DNA from: Hydractinia symbiolongicarpus
Taxonomy: Eukaryota; Cnidaria; Hydrozoa; Anthoathecata; Hydractiniidae
NCBI RefSeq assembly: GCF_029227915.1
Contig: NC_079888.1
Coordinates: 16,477,001-16,541,000 of the forward strand
Reading direction: 5' to 3'
DNA: 64,000 nucleotides
In this document: positions 10,700 through 21,996 of the stretch, piece by piece
Position numbering within the stretch: the first letter of the stretch is position 1
Layout of the letters: every line of letters starts with the position of its first letter
The notes under the pieces: model-generated
Told to the model about the DNA's origin: nothing
The model's input: only the letters and a program-made list of their open reading frames with translations
Databases searched by the model: none
Translations under genes and position numbers: made by a program

Positions 10700-12904
10700 A
10701 TTTACACCCAGCTAATTGCGGCAGGGGTAAGAAAATGAACGCAATGCAAAGTGCTTGCAGTGGGGCTACCATCTTTTTATGTAGATTTAATCAAAAGGTA
10801 GCTGTTTTTTTGTAAGCGGATAGAATTGAAAAACAGTAAACAATTTAGGCGTAAAATACAAAAAATTGAGGCGTAAATACTAAAATTTCAGAACCCAAGT
10901 ATTCATCCGATTCCGAGGATTCATTCGAATCCGAATATTCATCAAAAAATAACAAAAATATATGAATGGTGGTAGGTAAAATATTTTGAGTAACAATGCG
11001 CCGATGTTTAGAAAAACAAAAGCGTTCCTCCACAAATGACCGGACACTTATCTTCACAGAATATAAACAGTACACACACGCATGAACAATAACATTCAAA
11101 ATTTCCTGGCTGAGTAACCTACGTAAAAAGACCATAGATCGTGTAGTTAAAAGAAGAAAAAAATCTTCATTTAGCTGACGATCGTGCAAGAACCGGAAAG
11201 CATGCGGTGAGCAATAACAGAAAAGTCTGAAAATCTACTTGTACAAATAAGCTGGAGGTGAAAAATCAATGTTGGTATTTGGGAAAAACTAGACATGAAA
11301 CATATAAAACACTCCACTCAGAACGAATGCAAAAACATTATAAGTAGGTCACAAGATCTAAATTAGTGAAAAGATGTGCTTCTAGTGCCAATGTGTACAT
11401 TCTAATGACTCGATTATGGAGGGTTACCCAATAAATAGATAATTTTTGCACTCCGTAATACGATGAAAAGCACATTAAGCAAATCCCCTTCACAATGCAT
11501 TTTTAGACAATGCTTCCAGCTTTAAGTATCTGGGCATTTATATTTGAATTTTTCTAGGCTATAGGCTGAATTTTAGCAGTTTTGGAAGTTAAGATAAATC
11601 ATTTTTCAAGCGTTTGCATACGGACTACGTTTTTATTAACCAATGAAAGCTCAGAAAACGCTGTCATTTTTAATGTTAAGCGCCGACGTTTTCTTTATTC
11701 GCCAACAGTAGCTCCACACTTTATCGTTTTCTTTACACTTAGGCATTGAATGAGAACACAGAACACAGTGCAACTTTGCTTGATGTTTTGTACAAAAATT
11801 CTTCATTCGATTCAGATGTGAAAGAAAAAAAACTATACAAGAAATATAAGTGTTAATAATGAAATGACAACGCCATCTTGATACTTCTTTAGCAAAAATA
11901 TAACAACATAGAAGCATCAAGAATTTATATATATCGGTCAGTAACCGAAATCTGAATGGGAAGAAAAAGTTTAGGTGGTACAACAGTGTAACTTTTAGCG
12001 TGAAGGCAACGATAAAGAGTGGTTGTGCGTGTAGCTACTGTTTACGAAAAAGAAACACTGTAGCGCTGAAATTTAAAAGCTAGGAGCAGCGACCATGAAT
12101 TTTTTCACAGAAAGCATCCTTAACACAAGTAGGCCATTGCCAACAGACCACCCCCCTTCGTTTACATGGCCTTAAAATCCACATGTTCGGCAACCTCGTT
12201 AAAGAACAATTTGCACAACCACTAACCATAGTCACCCAGTCTTTTTTCGGCATTTCGTCATCATGACCAAGACTTTCTCAAAATAGAGACTTAGCCCTAA
12301 CTAACTTGATGAAATGAGTCCAGTCCCACCAGCAAGCACATAAGTAAACAGAGAAGATAACATACCCCAACCTCTTTCTATGAGCAAGGATTTGTTTCTA
12401 TGAGCAAGAATTTGAGATTGTAACACAAAAGTTACCTTTTTTAACTCTTATTCTAACATTGTTGCTTTGGCTGTTTATTTGTTGTTATGAATATGGTTAT
12501 TAAATGTTACTTACAAGAGACCTGCATAGAAACCTGCAAAGAGACCTGCAAAGAGAGTATTAGTTCATTTAAATCTTCTATTTGAGCTACGGAAGGCCTA
12601 AAAACACAGCGACTTCTCAAACTAGACAACCACATCAAGACATTAATACTAAACGCCAAGCAGAAAGGTTCGATATAAATTTTATAAAATGACTGAGAGG
12701 TTAGTTAAAAGATGTGAAAGGAACAGTAATATTTCCTACAGTCTCGGCTAAGATGAATACTGTGCATGTGGAACTGATAAATTTTAAAGTACGAGACCTG
12801 TTCGGATGTGATAGCAGTTTACTGCTCACCTAAATTACATTAGAAACTATTTACAAACCATGCAACGTTAAAGACGCTGAAAGTTTCCTGCTATTTGGTA
12901 CCCG
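10700..12904. other. Intergenic, nothing recognised
   Basis: Minus-strand frames at 10845-11189 and 11651-11983 were read. The first has an acidic serine-rich tail and the second a few cysteines (CVLCSHSMPKC), but neither shows a family motif or splice context, so neither is called as a gene. A short phrase TATGAGCAAG(G/A)ATTTG is duplicated near 12381-12412. Confidence 0.45.
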
Positions 12905-13277
12905 GTGAGTCGTCGTCAGTCGTAGTCAGTCATAGTCCGTCGTAGTCAATCGTAGTCAGTCGTGGTCCGTCGTAGTCTGTCGTAGTCAGTGGTAGTCAAT
13001 CGTAGTCAGTAGTAGTCCGTCGTAGTTAGTCGTAGTTAGTCGTAGTCAATCGTAACCAGTCGTTGTCAATCGTACTCAATCATACTTAGTCGTCGCCAGT
13101 CATAGTCAGCCGTAGTCAGTCAAGGTCTGTCGTAGTCTGTCGTAGTCACTCGCAGTCAGTCGTAGCCAGTCGTAGTTAGTCGTAGTCAGTCGTAGTCAAT
13201 CATAGTCATTCGTACTTAGTTGTAGGCAGCCGTAGTTAGTCGTAGCCAGTTGTAGTCAGTCGTAGTCAGTCGTAGTC
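12905..13277. repeat. 10-bp minisatellite, about 37 units
   Basis: A tandem array of the decamer CGTAGTCAGT with frequent point variants (CATAGTCAGT, CGTAGTCAAT, CGTAGTCCGT). The unit is not a multiple of three and stops occur in the frames, so it is noncoding. Confidence 0.9.
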
Positions 13278-13984
13278 TGACTCGTGTATGTTATTAAACA
13301 CGATCGTTTTTCACGACCATAAATTAGAATAAGGATCACACGTAAAGAGCACGTTTTTGTGGAATTTACTATTCTAATTATTTTCTATTAGTAATCTCTC
13401 GAACAAATCAGAATATTAGCCCTTAAGAGATTTTTGTAAAAAAAATTAACTGTAGTCTCCTGATTTTTTTTTAAATTTTTTTACAATATTTATAAGACAG
13501 ATGTAAATGTTTCCGATAGAAAGAATTTGTATATATTGCACTTCTTCAGCATGTACAACACTCTACATCGTGAAGAAACATCCCCTAAAGATTAAAATCT
13601 TACAACAAGTGAAGGTATCCAAAAAATAACGTTATTAACAGACATTCTTCACGTGGGTAGGTTATATTTAACATACTAGAATATGTTTTTAGATTTTGAT
13701 CTATAATATGCTGACCAATCGTCTACTTTCGCGGCAGAAAGTTTCGCGAAAAAAAGTTTCGCGAGGTCAAACAATCGCAAAACCCGCGAAATGTAATTTT
13801 TGGACGAATTTCGTGTAAAAAAACTTTCGCGAAAGTCAAAAGTCACTTCATTTACAAGGGAAAATCTTTCGCACATGGCAACAATTCTCTTCTTTTTATT
13901 CTTTTCTCTGATTATTAGTAATCAAAAGTCTGCTTCCATTACTGTTTCAAAAAATTAGGGATACCTGAGAAATGTTTGTTGTTA
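13278..13984. other. Intergenic with TTCGCGAAA-rich repeat
   Basis: Between 13725 and 13870 the palindromic phrase TTTCGCGAAA and variants occur repeatedly. Related phrases (GGCGAAAAAC, TTCGCGTGAAAAAG) resume near 15880-15930, on the far side of the Tigger element, suggesting that element inserted into an older repeat. No gene is seen. Confidence 0.5.
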
Positions 13985-15775
13985 CAGTAGAGTCTCCATA
14001 ACTCGAACCCCTATTACACTTAAACGTCTCCTTAACTCGAACAAATTCGTTGTCACATCGTGAAATTTCCTAATACACTCTTATAAAAAACCTCTACTAC
14101 TCGAACCTTCGTAACTCGAATGTTCCCTTAGGTCGAACAGATTATTTTGTCCCTTGAAGGTTTTTGACTCCATAACTCGAACTTTGTGGCATTTTGAAAA
14201 AAATTGATAAGTTTTCCTGATCATTTAATTCTTTATCATTTTCATATTTTAATGTTTACGTGTGTTGTGGGCCTTATATTGTTCGAATGCATGATTCGAA
14301 TGTTTTGTTTGTGTTTCGAACGACAACGCTTTCTCAACCAATTTTCAAAAACAGAATTTCATAGCAATCTGACAATGGTGTCTGCGGCGGGGTCAAAAAG
14401 AAGTAGAGCCGATAACAAGTCCTGTAAAATAAAATACAGTGCCCTCAAAGAGCTTGAATCTTACCAACCATTTTGTCCCGCTATCCTTTGAAAAACATTT
14501 TTAATGCCGACGAATTCGGGCTCTTCTTCCAATGCCTTCCAAATAAATTTCTGCACATGAAAGGCGAAAGTGTTCTGGATGAAAGCATAGTAAAGTCAGA
14601 CTTACTGGGTTAGCTGCTGGCAATGCCTTAGGAGAGCGCTTACCCATGTTTGTAATCGGAAACTCTGCCAAACCTCGTTGCTTTAAAGGTGTCAAAACAC
14701 TACCCTGTCTATACCGTTCGCAAAAAAAGAGCTGGATGTCTGGAGAGCTGTTTGAAGAATGGGTACGCGAGTTTGATCGAAAATGTTCTGTCTCTAAACG
14801 AAAAATTGCTCTGATTGTTGACAATTGCACCGCTCATCCTCATGTCGAAAAGCTAGAATGGGTAGAATTAATCTTCCTTCCTCCGAATACAACGTCGCAT
14901 ACTCAACCTATGGACCAAGGAATCATTCGTGCACTGAAAGCGAAGTATCGATCGGTAGCAGTCCGCAAGTTGATAAAAGCATGGGATGAAAAAGTCCCGA
15001 AATTCTCGATTCTTGCTGCTATGTTTATGCTTAGAAAAGCGTGGGACAATATTGACAACCAAACCTTTACCAACTGTTTTTGGAAATCAGGAATTTCCCA
15101 GAAGGATGCTGAAAATGCCATCAACGATCCATTCAAAGACCTTGCCAGTAGCGAGGTAGAAGAGGACCCAATCCCGACCCTCGATGCTGATCTCTCGTAC
15201 ATAAAACGAAGGTTTCTTGACCATATCGATTCTACCATATCAGTTGAGGATTTCATTGATTTCGATAAAGTGAGCACATCCCATACAAGTCTAAAAACTG
15301 CTGACATCATTGCTGATATCACTGGAACTCAAGATGAGGAAGATGAAGAGGATGAAGAAGATGACGATGACAAGGATGAGGATAATCTTTCAAGACCGAC
15401 GGCCGAACAAGTGCGTTCAGCAATCACCGTCCTTGAGGACCTAAGCGTTTTCTTGAAATTTGGGGAAGAAATGTTGGCTTCCCAAAAGGACTTGAATAAA
15501 AACATCAAACGAGATTATGATGATACTTGTAAACAATCAATTATAACTGATTTTTTTTCAAAAAATTTGAGCAAAAAGCAACTAAAACGCTCTGTTTTTG
15601 TATTTCACCAACCCAGAACCCCGAATAAGTAAGACTACGTAAAACAGTATATTAAATACTGTTTTTGTTCATCTGGTAGGCAAATAAGGGAAACATTTTG
15701 AAAAAACTTGAAAACCTCTAAAACTCGAACGGTTTCCTTTCCCCCCTGGCCGTTCGAGTTATGGAGACTCTACTG
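13985..15775 (+). mobile_element. Tigger/pogo-type DNA transposon with perfect TIRs
   Basis: The element is 1,791 bp. Both ends carry a perfect 24-bp terminal inverted repeat that starts CAGTAGAGTCTCCATAACTC. It is flanked by TA on both sides (13983-13984 and 15776-15777), as expected for Tc1/mariner-superfamily insertion. Further ACTCGAAC phrases sit inside the 5' end. It contains a damaged transposase on the same strand (14375-15632). The ends look intact enough to be mobilised in trans, but the encoded protein does not look functional. Confidence 0.93.
14375..15632 (+). pseudogene. Tigger-like DDE transposase, internally deleted and frameshifted
   Basis: The likely start ATG at 14375 opens a frame whose SKRSRADNKSCKIKYSALKELE segment resembles the beginning of the pogo/Tigger helix-turn-helix. 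Homology then jumps almost directly to NADEFGLFFQ, the first catalytic aspartate region, so most of the HTH and the CENP-B-type DNA-binding domain are missing (deletion near 14460-14500). A stop at 14479-14490 and a frameshift with a stop near 14580 break the reading frame. From about 14590 the frame is open to 15632: KHSKVRLTGLAAGNALGERLP, then LIVDNCTAH (second D) and PPNTTSHTQPMDQG (third D). An acidic run lies near the C-terminus. Family transposases cut at TA; this copy should not, because its DNA-binding part is lost. Confidence 0.9.
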
Positions 15776-15777
15776 TA

Positions 15778-16433
15778 TACCCAAAGAAGAACAAAACACC
15801 AAATGTTATTGTAGTTGATGGTTTAGAGTAGTAAATCACTAACTTTGGGATTTCCCCGGTTTTTTATTAATTTTTTTTGTGGCGAAAAACATTTCCATGA
15901 CTTCGCGTGAAAAAGCTACCGCGTTTTACTGATTTATAAGAGTATAAGTGTTTACGAAAATGACAAGAAAACGCAAAAACGCAAGTTTTCGGCCCATGAA
16001 AGTTTCTTCCATAAAACTATTTGTCATGACAATGAACATCCATCAAGCTATTATCAAAATGGAGAAGTATGTTCATGAACTAGACCAAATACTTTTTATT
16101 CTAGAGGCACAGTATTTTATCCATATTTAAATGAATCTGCATTGTTGTAAATATACAGATAAATAAGACAAAGGTTGGATAAAACATTTCCTAAATCTAT
16201 TAACTTGTTTCTTTAATTATGTGTCTGTTCTGATAGTATTTCTCATCACATACCAAGTTCAATTTGATGACGTCATTGGGATCAGAAATGACGTCATGCA
16301 TCCCCATAGTAAGTTCCAATTTATTAATAAATTAGAATTCTCAATATTACTGATGCTATGGCCCCAATTCTTGGTAGAGATATTGACTGAATATAAAAAA
16401 GTTGTTATTTTAACGGTAAAAGTAAAAAGATTA
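15778..16433. other. Intergenic, nothing recognised
   Basis: AT-rich. It contains the continuation of the GCGAAA-type repeat near 15880-15930. No supportable reading frame. Confidence 0.5.
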
Positions 16434-16436
16434 GTT

Positions 16437-16638
16437 CCTCTTCTTCTTCTTCTTCTTCTTCTTCTTCTTCTTCTTCTTCTTCTTCTTCTTCTTCTTCTTC
16501 TTCTTCTTCTTCTTCTTCTTCTTCTTCTTCTTCTTCTTCTTCTTCTTCTTCTTCTTCTTCTTCTTCTTCTTCTTCTTCTTCTTCTTCTTCTTCTTCTTCT
16601 TCTTCTTCTTCTTCTTCTTCTTCTTCTTCTTCTTCTTT
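16437..16638. repeat. (TTC)n / (GAA)n trinucleotide tract, about 67 units
   Basis: An essentially pure TTC array of about 200 bp on the plus strand. Apparent poly-leucine or poly-lysine frames are artefacts of the repeat. Pure GAA/TTC tracts of this length can form triplex DNA and are length-unstable in other animals. Confidence 0.97.
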
Positions 16639-16639
16639 T

Positions 16640-17470
16640 TATAATGAACGTTAAGCAGAAAACATCGATTCACACTATTATGCCCAAGAGGCAAATGCTC
16701 TACTACAAAATCACCAGTCGGTAATTACTAAGATGTTCGAGGTAAGGAAAATAATATCATAGCGTAACTGTGATCAGAAATGACTTCATTTTGTTTGATC
16801 GGGATTACATTTGAAACAGGTCTGTATTTGATTCGCAGAGCTCTTATATCTCCTTAGCATAGTAACCAGCTGGTAACTACCATACATAAAACATTATGTA
16901 ACCAACCTCTTACCGTAATGCTTCGAATAAACGCCCGGGGCGTTTATTACATTTTTTGACATTTTGGGGGGGGAGGGCTTCTATTCAATGGGGCGTTTAA
17001 AAGAGGGCAGCGTTAATTAAATTTTTTACACGCGGTGAAAAGACATTGACGTCACCACCTCGTTTCTAAGTTATTTGACCTCAAAGTTTTAAGTGCAATG
17101 TAATGGCTTCATCAATTTAATATATAGGATATTGTCGTTAAAGTAGTGTTATTGACGTCGCGCCGTAACGTCAGAAAATTTAACATACTAGACATAAGCT
17201 TTTCGGCGACATCGAAGGAAAATGACGATATCCACTTTGCCTGTTACAAACAGACACAGTCTCTGTATTATTATAAGAGATATTAGTTGAACATGGCAAA
17301 AAACCTCAAAAAACGTAGCGCAAGATTATATTTTGTTAAAAAAAAGAATCAATTTAAAAAACATTCTTTCTGCAGTATTTGTTAAAACATTCAGAAAAAA
17401 AACCCCAAACAATTAATAAAAGAGATCATTGAGTCGTACAGTAGTACCCTATTACACTTTTTCGATAAAT
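16640..17470. other. Intergenic, nothing recognised
   Basis: There is a G8 run near 16965-16972 within GGGGCGTTT-type repeat phrases (16930-17020). No gene is seen. Confidence 0.5.
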
Positions 17471-18592
17471 TCTGCAGCAGTATCATATTTAACACAACAA
17501 CTCTGCAACAGTATCATTATTCAACACAACAAATCTGCAGCGGTATCATATTTAACGCAACAACTCAGCACCAGTATCATATTCAACACAACAACTCTGC
17601 AACAGTATCATTATTCAACACAACAACTCTGCAACAGTATTATATTCAACACAACAACTCTGCAGCAGTATCATATTCAACACAACAACTGTGCAGCAGT
17701 ATCATATTCAACACACCAAATCTGCAACAGTATCATATTCAACACAACAAATCTGCAACAGTATCATATTCAACACAACAAATCTGCAACAGTATCATAT
17801 TCAACACAACAACTCTGCAACAGTATCATATTTAACAAAACATATCTGCAACAGTATCATATTCAACACAACAAATCTGCAACAGTATCATGATCAACAC
17901 ACCAAATCTGCAACAGTATCATATTCAACACAACAACTGTGCAGCAGTATCATATTCAACACAACAACTCTGCAGCAGTATCATATTTAACACAACAACT
18001 CTGCAACAGTATCATATTCAACACAACAAATCTGCAACAGTATCATATTCAACACAACAACTCTGCAGCAGTATCATATTCAACACAACAACTCTGCAGC
18101 AGTATCATATTCAACACAACAACTCTGCAGCAGTATCATATTTAACACAACAACTTTGCAACAGTATCATATTCAACACAACAAATCTGCAACAGTATCA
18201 TATTCAACACAACAACTCTGCAGCAGTATCATATTCAACACAACAAATCTGTGCAGCAGTACCATATTCAACACAACAACTCTGCAAAAGTATTATATTC
18301 AACACAACAACTCTGCAACAGTATCATATTCAACACAACAAATCTGCAACAGTATCATATTCAACACAACAACTCTGCAGCAGTATCATATTCAACACAA
18401 ATCTGCAACAGTATCATATTCAGCACAACAACTCTGCAGCAGTATCATGTTCAACACAACAACTCTGCAGTAGTATCATATTCAAAACAACAACTCTGCA
18501 ACAGTGCCATATTCAACACGCCAAATCTGCAGCAGTATCATGGTCAATGAATCATCTGTGCAGCAGTAACATATTCAACACAACAACTCTCA
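17471..18592. repeat. 31-bp minisatellite, about 36 units
   Basis: The unit is about 31 bp, for example CTGCAACAGTATCATATTCA followed by ACACAACAAAT. Two main alternating variants differ at CAACAG/CAGCAG and AAATCTG/ACTCTG. Because 31 is 1 modulo 3, the three plus-strand frames cycle through the same three peptides (QQYHIQHN, SAAVSYSTQQ, LCSSIIFNTT), and stops are rare on this strand. Long frames (for example 17890-18597) result from this. Nothing marks it as a gene: no domain, no splice or poly(A) signals. Confidence 0.93.
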
Positions 18593-18599
18593 TTTAAAA

Positions 18600-19837
18600 T
18601 GAGAATCATTTACCTTTACCAGAGTTACCAGATCCGGATGAGTTTGGTTTGAAATGTGATGAGGATGGATGGACCTACATTTTTATTATTATTATATATC
18701 TGCATCCCGTCAAGAAATAAACTATGCACTTAGCAATTTTCTTTCAACTTCTGCGGATGAAACGAAAAAAAAACAGACTCTATTGTAATTTGGATAAAAA
18801 CGCTTGTCTAGGTTATATAACTTTTAAAAGATTTTAATCTTTGTGAGATACAACACGGGAGCAATAAAATAACCTAGCTGTTTCAAACATCAAGAAACAG
18901 AATCAATTTTAATTGGAAGATTGTTTTTTGTTTAAGGTCACGCCCTAAAAATATGTCGGGTGGAGCAAGAGATGAGAAAATTCCACAACATGCCATATCA
19001 TGATACTTTATTATGATTTAACGAAACTAATATTAAAACTTCTTTACACCCTATATTTTCAAAGTAAAAACAGACACGACCTCATTTCAGTGTGTAATTG
19101 GCTATTTTTTTGTATTTAAGTTTTACATTACAAGTTCTCTTGTGTGACTGGTTTAAAATACAAAGACCTATTGATTTCATCCTTATTTTTTGTGTTTTCC
19201 CTTAAGTGCCTTTTAACAAACCTTGGTTTTACGTATTTCAATAAAAATAAAAGCTTTTTCTATTCTTTGTACGAAAAACATACCACAGTTCTACTGCCAC
19301 ACACAGTACTGCAGTACAATAAGCAAGTGACAAAGTATTTGTAAGAAAACGTGCGAGTTCTTTTAAAGTTTATTTTTACCTGTGTGAGCACATGTTCAAA
19401 AAAACATACACGCCTAAAATCTAAAACAGTGGAAATTGGCTAACCAATTGAATTCCGTAAAGAACAATAACAACAAAAAACCTATTGTCTTTATAACGGA
19501 TGAAGAGTAGTAAAAAGAACACGTCATCGCGTTTAAATTCACAAAGAAATCTTAATTTATTTCAAAGCAATGATTGGACAAATCAAACGAATTTCGGATG
19601 AAGATGTACAAAACTGATCCTGTTTTAAAAACAGAAAATGATTTTAACGCATCGCTTCAGTATATAAGTCTATGAGTATATTATTTTATACTCGATTTAT
19701 CTTTACACAGTTGTGTGTCTCTATAATAATAGTTGTATTCTGTCTGGAAGCCAAACAGGGACATGCTAAACAAGACATAAAATCTCCAAACTGACAAATA
19801 GGATAAATTTTATCGACTTTGTTGTGACAGGCGAATT
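18600..19837. other. Intergenic, nothing recognised
   Basis: AT-rich with a short TTATTATTATTATAT stretch near 18680. A plus-strand frame at 19144-19344 has no recognisable features. Confidence 0.5.
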
Positions 19838-19920
19838 TCCGTGAAGTTTCCACGGCCTAACGACTAGTCTATTTTATAGCTAGTGATTTCCCTGTGGAAA
19901 AAATCACAAGGTCCCGTGCC
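19838..19920. mobile_element. Two facing Helitron-like 3' ends
   Basis: On the plus strand a hairpin (CCGTG..TTTC..CACGG) is followed by CCTAACGA and CTAG at 19864-19867. Twelve bases on, a minus-strand end has a hairpin-like TGTGATTTTTTCCACAGGG then AAATCA and CTAG (19883-19880). Both match the 3' terminus of the family at 21155-21481. The 5' ends were not located. Confidence 0.55.
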
Positions 19921-20078
19921 TGGTAAATTCCACGCTATTTTGTCTTCCCATAGCGCGATTTTTTCTTGTGCACTAACAGACAAAGTACAGCTATTAATAA
20001 AGAGGTGTTCGATGTTTGTCTGTGAGCCAATTTGAAAAGCCGGGGATTTTGTAATCGAAAATGTTATAATAATATAAG

Positions 20079-20370
20079 CGAAATGTCGAAAGAGCAAAGC
20101 GAGATGTCAAAAAACCAAAACGAAGTGTCATAAGAGCAAAGAGAAATGTCGAAAGAGCAAAGCGAAATGTCGAAAGAGCAAAGCGAAACGTCGAAAGAGC
20201 AAAGCGAAACGTCGAAAGAGCAAAGTGTAATGTCGAAAGAGCAAAGAGAAATGTCGAAAGAGCAAAGGGAAATGTATAAAGAGCAAAGCGAAAGTCGAAA
20301 GACCAAAGTGAAAGTCGAAAGACCAAAGAGAAATGTCAAAAGATCAAAGTGTAATGTCGCACGACAAAGC
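20079..20370. repeat. 21-bp minisatellite, about 13 units
   Basis: The unit is close to GAAATGTCGAAAGAGCAAAGC, degenerate at the edges. On the plus strand it reads MSKEQSE repeats; on the minus strand LCSFDIS and FALSTFR repeats. Since 21 is divisible by three, several frames stay open. I treat it as noncoding. Confidence 0.9.
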
Positions 20371-20439
20371 GAAATGCCGAAACATCTAGTTTGGTGTAAT
20401 CGAAAATCAAGAGGGTTGGAAGAACCGATATTGCAATAA

Positions 20440-21154
20440 ACTACCACTCGCATTCTGTAACTACGGTCGTTCCGACAATAAACGTGGAAGAGTTGTAGAA
20501 GAACTTTACCAACTTTTAGCGTGTTAAAAAAATGGAGCCACACATCTGATATAAAAATGATATTATTGATTTTATCTCACCGTTTTTTCCAGGCAAAATT
20601 CTGATAATTCCAAGCATTCAATATAAAATAACAATAGTCGAGCCAGGATATGAACTCAGTAGTTGGGGATGAATATCAAAACAAAAGTGATAATGAATAT
20701 TAAAAGTAAAAATGATGTTTAAGTATTTTACAAAAGATTATGTTTGTACGTGTGGTCTTGAAAGAGAGAAAGGAGGAAAAATTCTTCAGATTAATTTAAA
20801 ACGAACCAAGGTGCGGTCGAAGAATTTTTTTTCGTTGCGTTTTATTATTCCTTATAAAATTCAATCAAAGAATTGAAAAGGTATGTTAAATCTTGAATAT
20901 TTAAGAAAATAGTCAGCATAAAGTACGAGAATCTTGATGCGTTACAAAAATACTTTCGACATTTTCGCATCTCTCTTTCTCTTTTTTTTTACTATGCTAT
21001 GACCCCCATAGTTCGACGAGGAACGACTCCTCAATGTTTTAACATACAAAGCGGCAACATATCAGAGCATTCGCAAAAGCTTACACAGATAAAGTCTGAT
21101 TTTTTGTGCGAAGTATGGCTGGTGAAGTTTTAAAAGACAGCAAAATACTGTATA
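20440..21154. other. Intergenic, nothing recognised
   Basis: AT-rich with no reading frame of interest and no clear repeat termini. Confidence 0.5.
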
Positions 21155-21304
21155 CTAGTCGTTAGCCCGTGGAAAAAACCACGGGTTCGCCCGTACCTTT
21201 TATACCGCATTGCGTGCGTCTCGCTACTTGCGCAGCTAAGCTACCATTTTGCGGGACAGACAGACAAACAGACGGACAGACGTACACGGGTATTATAATA
21301 TAGA
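21155..21304 (-). mobile_element. Helitron-like non-autonomous element, tandem copy 2
   Basis: Read on the minus strand it begins TCTATATTATAATACCCGTG at 21304, contains a short TCTG/TCCG-rich stretch and ends with hairpin CCCGTGG-TTTTTT-CCACGGG, CTAACGA and CTAG (last base 21155), followed by T. TC start, 3' stem-loop and CTAG end fit the Helitron rules (CTRR, A/T host site). No Rep/helicase coding. It abuts the next copy with no bases between. The interior is nearly identical to 43637-43770. Confidence 0.8.
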
Positions 21305-21481
21305 CTAGTCGTTGCCCGTGGAAAAATCCACGGGTTTGCCCGTCCATTATATTTACCCGTGGCAACAAAGTGGATAAAAATATATCGCATTTGATATTCG
21401 TGTTTCCGTGACATAATTTTCTAACTCAGCGGGGGTTCCGCGCAGAGACAGACAGACGGAATACGGCTATTATAATAGAGA
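21305..21481 (-). mobile_element. Helitron-like non-autonomous element, tandem copy 1
   Basis: On the minus strand it starts TCTCTATTATAATAGCCGT at 21481 (preceded by A) and ends with CCCGTGG-ATTTTT-CCACGGG, CAACGA and CTAG at 21305. The CTAG is joined directly to the TC of the copy at 21304, a head-to-tail junction. It also carries a short TCTG array near its 5' end. Confidence 0.78.
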
Positions 21482-21482
21482 T

Positions 21483-21780
21483 AGTAGTCACCACTTAACT
21501 CGAATACATGATAACTTGAATGACCTTTTTACTCGAACTTTATTCAGGTCTCCATGATTTTTGCGTAACAAATTCCTTATAAATACGCCGGAAAACTCGA
21601 TTACTGTTTATTTGAGTTTCTTTTTGCGTCCCTAAATGCGTGTTTTCGAGTAACTCGAACTCTAGAAGTAATAATACAAAAAAAACGAACGAAATAACAA
21701 AATTTAAAACAACAACTTCTTGCAAAGTTTCGAGTCAAGCGTATTTCTATTTTGATAAATTTGTACGAGCGAAACTACTG
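21483..21780. mobile_element. Degraded Tigger-like remnant (tentative)
   Basis: Phrases such as TTAACTCGAAT, TACTCGAAC and GTAACTCGAAC recur here in both orientations and resemble the subterminal motifs of the element at 13985-15775. No clean inverted ends or target duplication are visible, so the limits are approximate. Confidence 0.35.
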
Positions 21781-21975
21781 CTTTTTGGTTGAAGACATGG
21801 AGCACAATTAAAGCAAACATTTTTGTCAAAGGTTAAAATAATTTATGTTACCTAAAAGACGTATTTTAATCTAATTTTTTATATATATTTATTTAAACTT
21901 TTTTTAGATAACTAAAATTTCAAGATTAAAATACGTGCTTTATGTTATATTAAGGTCATGGCGAAAAAGAGTTTA

Positions 21976-21995
21976 TTAATTTTTTTCTTTTCCAG
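21976..21995 (+). promoter_or_regulatory. 3' splice acceptor one base before GPCR ATG
   Basis: A pyrimidine-rich tract ending TTTTTTTCTTTTCCAG stops at 21995, and the ATG begins at 21997. This implies either a 5' UTR exon upstream or addition of a spliced leader in trans. It argues against an in-frame upstream start at 21958. Confidence 0.6.
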
Positions 21996-21996
21996 A

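Noticed and set aside
10845-11983. Two minus-strand frames with acidic or cysteine-containing segments
   Set aside because: I considered a piggyBac-like remnant, but no catalytic aspartates or proper zinc pattern could be seen.
12905-13277. CRISPR-like array
   Set aside because: It is a continuous 10-bp tandem repeat without unique spacers, in an animal-type genome.
16221-16724. Poly-leucine and poly-lysine frames
   Set aside because: Direct translation of the TTC/GAA tract.
17429-18597. Q/S/N-rich repeated frames as a secreted or structural protein gene
   Set aside because: The frames follow from a 31-bp unit without stops; no signal peptide, splice sites or poly(A) signal fit a gene.
21958-21996. 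Upstream in-frame ATG of the GPCR
   Set aside because: The intervening sequence is a pyrimidine tract ending in CAG, a splice acceptor; the added residues do not resemble a receptor N-terminus.
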